Program-made: the position numbers and the translations under genes
Notes under the pieces: model-generated
What the model was told of the DNA's origin: nothing
The model's input: only the letters and a program-made list of their open reading frames with translations
Databases searched by the model: none
Shown here: positions 62,661 to 64,000 of the stretch, piece after piece
Numbering within the stretch: the first letter of the stretch is position 1
How the letters are laid out: the number at the start of each line of letters is the position of its first letter
Assembly: GCA_947497065.1 (NCBI GenBank)
Contig: CANMEQ010000001.1
Coordinates: 510,208-574,207 of the forward strand
Length of the DNA stretch: 64,000 bases
DNA from: an uncultured Paracoccaceae bacterium
Lineage (GTDB): Bacteria; Pseudomonadota; Alphaproteobacteria; Rhodobacterales; Rhodobacteraceae
Reading direction: 5' to 3'

Positions 62661-63443
62661 CCAGTTTTCAAGTTTTTTGGGTCTCCGGACTATTGGTCCC
62701 GGCGCCCCAAGGAGAACAGTCCAACGCACTCTCAGTGCGAGACAAATATGCCCAGCGGTTCAGGCGCAAGAACCCGATTTGGAATGATCATCGGATCGAA
62801 CATTAACCGGGATATGTGGATGATAAACGACCCGATCTGAACCGGGTGCCCCTGCCCTTGCCCGCACACATCCCGCCCCGAGCCCAAAAGCTGCGGGAGC
62901 GGGCAAAACCATCGCGAGCGACGCGCATCTAAGCTGCTGTATCCGCCATTAGGGCACCTATATTTTCAAAAGGGTCACAATCCATTTTTGACGCGCTGAC
63001 GGCAGAGAAACAGGATTCAGCGGTTCCCTCAGTATCCCATAACGCATCGCAAAAGAATACGGCACGCCTTGCGCGGCCTCGTCGTGCACAGAAATGAAGC
63101 TTCGCCTTACACTCATGACATCTCGGATTGCCCCGGTCAGTCGGGTGTTCCCAGGTCGCCGTTGATGAAGAGGTCTCGACTACACCAAGCCGAAAAATTG
63201 CAACAGCGCGAGGAGGTCCTCAGTCGCCAGGAAACTATACTTGATCGATTGAGCCAAGAGTTCAATCAGATGGTGGGCGACATCACTGAACCGCTTGATG
63301 TAGAAAAATCCCTCCGCGCAATTCGGGATCGTTTGCAGGCCGCCCGGGCTTGATACGAGCGAGTGCTCATCGTTCAGAATGTTCCGCCATTCAGCCATCG
63401 AGGAACATTCACCTCACAGCACCTTCACCTTTTCTCTCAAAAG
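62661..63443. other. Long non-coding or decayed region
   Basis: 783 bases without a convincing intact gene. Around 62735-62930 one frame reads protein-like sequence (KYAQRFRRKNPIWNDHRI, then PLPLPAHIPPRAQKLRERA) but is broken by stops; 62940-63100 gives similar fragments. One small coiled-coil frame at 63165-63353 is listed separately. The pattern suggests an eroded gene or mobile-element remnant at the far side of the efflux island. Confidence 0.45.
63165..63353 (+). CDS. Small coiled-coil open frame, doubtful
   Basis: 62 residues, mostly a predicted coiled coil rich in Gln, Glu, Leu and Arg (AEKLQQREEVLSRQETILDR, then VEKSLRAIRDRLQAARA). No clear ribosome site before the ATG. It may be the 3' remnant of a longer gene whose earlier part has decayed. 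No family recognised. Confidence 0.3.
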   Translation: MKRSRLHQAEKLQQREEVLSRQETILDRLSQEFNQMVGDITEPLDVEKSLRAIRDRLQAARA

Positions 63444-64000
63444 TTAGAAAAGACCCAAGTGCAGGTTCACTGCGATCGCAATTAAGAGGATTCCACCAAG
63501 CCAGCCCAGTCTTTCGCGAAACTTCTGCCGATGGTTGATGCTTTTGGTTAACGAGCCTCCCATATAGGCGATTATCGCGTCCGACGGCACGGCCGTCAGA
63601 GGCACGAGTATCCCCAACACCAACAGTTGTGTCTGAACATCGCCCGCCGATGCTGCCCCCCCTTCGATCTCTACAAAGGGCGGTAAAAATAGCGCGAAAA
63701 ATAATACAGTTTTCGGGTTGAGCAGCTCCACTAAGACGCCTTGCCAAACGATCGATGAATACGACTTGAATGTCACCTGATCCGCTTTGAGGTTTACGTG
63801 TGAATCGGATCGCGCATTATAAATCATCGTGACGCCAAGCCACACCAAATACGCCGACCCGCAGTATTTTAAAATGACGACCAGCATCGGCACATTTTCA
63901 AACAGTTTTGCCAACCCCAGCGCCGTTGCCACGGCTAGCACGATCCCCCCAAGCGCCAAGCCGACAGCCGACGCCAAACCGGCAGATCGGCTTTGGCCAA
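63444..64000 (-). CDS. LysE/RhtB family exporter, 5' end missing
   Basis: C-terminal 185 residues; the frame is open at the window edge, so the start lies beyond base 64000. LysE fold: GLASAVGLALGGIVLAV (helix 2 region), KYCGSAYLVWLGVTMIY, VELLNPKTVLFFALFLPPFV with the family NPK motif, and a last helix LGGILLIAIAVNLHLGLF. Exports amino acids or related small molecules with proton exchange; the substrate cannot be assigned. Confidence 0.92.
   Translation of the reverse strand, partial: GQSRSAGLASAVGLALGGIVLAVATALGLAKLFENVPMLVVILKYCGSAYLVWLGVTMIYNARSDSHVNLKADQVTFKSYSSIVWQGVLVELLNPKTVLFFALFLPPFVEIEGGAASAGDVQTQLLVLGILVPLTAVPSDAIIAYMGGSLTKSINHRQKFRERLGWLGGILLIAIAVNLHLGLF

Overview
The window is a stretch of chromosome from an alphaproteobacterium of the Rhodobacterales, most likely the Roseobacter group. 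Evidence for this is a gene repertoire typical of that group: the F1-ATPase zeta subunit (DUF1476), alphaproteobacterial SspB, DUF4169, TRAP transport with DctB/DctD-type regulators, an RNase E with a long insertion in its S1 domain, and a methionine synthase split into separate proteins. Base composition is moderately GC-rich and genes are tightly packed, with many ATGA start/stop overlaps. The genus cannot be fixed from the sequence alone. I see no rRNA genes, CRISPR array, intact insertion sequence or replication origin.

Layout. 1-5060: 3' end of an M20 peptidase, an S41 peptidase, pabB, a Dabb protein, two tRNA-Asp copies and a Tat-exported polysaccharide deacetylase. 5200-9700: DEAD-box helicase, secreted YceI, a cytochrome b561-YceI fusion and tRNA-Val. 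9770-18490: histidine phosphatase, an HU-like protein, lon, tgt, Fe-S assembly genes (sufT, an IscA/SufA type), a TfoX-domain protein, an Asp/Glu racemase-like protein and tpiA. 18570-25450: a dctM-dctQ-dctP TRAP importer beside a dctB/dctD two-component pair. 25500-34690: two cytochromes P450, chromate resistance genes, sspB, fumC, a P450-linked membrane hydrolase and ccdA. 34800-42100: tusA, rne, a HAD phosphatase and a second dctB/dctD pair. 42150-53030: purine genes in two blocks (purC-purS-purQ and purM-purN) flanking the ATPase zeta subunit, a cobalamin-dependent split methionine synthase (homocysteine methyltransferase, corrinoid protein, DUF1638), sufE and rnd. 53150-55800: a CAT-anticodon tRNA, an EnvZ-type kinase, an MBL hydrolase and tRNA-Asn.

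From 55800 to the end the character changes. A decayed integrase sits directly after tRNA-Asn, followed by a TetR-controlled RND efflux operon, two divergent envelope or secreted proteins, about 780 bases of apparently decayed sequence and the start of a LysE-type exporter. This looks like a genomic island inserted at tRNA-Asn and since eroded.

Themes that tie genes together: one-carbon, methionine and purine metabolism (42-53 kb); Fe-S assembly and sulfur trafficking (sufT, iscA type, sufE, tusA); dicarboxylate sensing and uptake, with both DctD-like regulators lacking the sigma-54 contact motif GAFTGA; and envelope redox proteins, including a Tat-exported intradiol-dioxygenase-like protein paired with a heme membrane protein, and a b561-YceI fusion.
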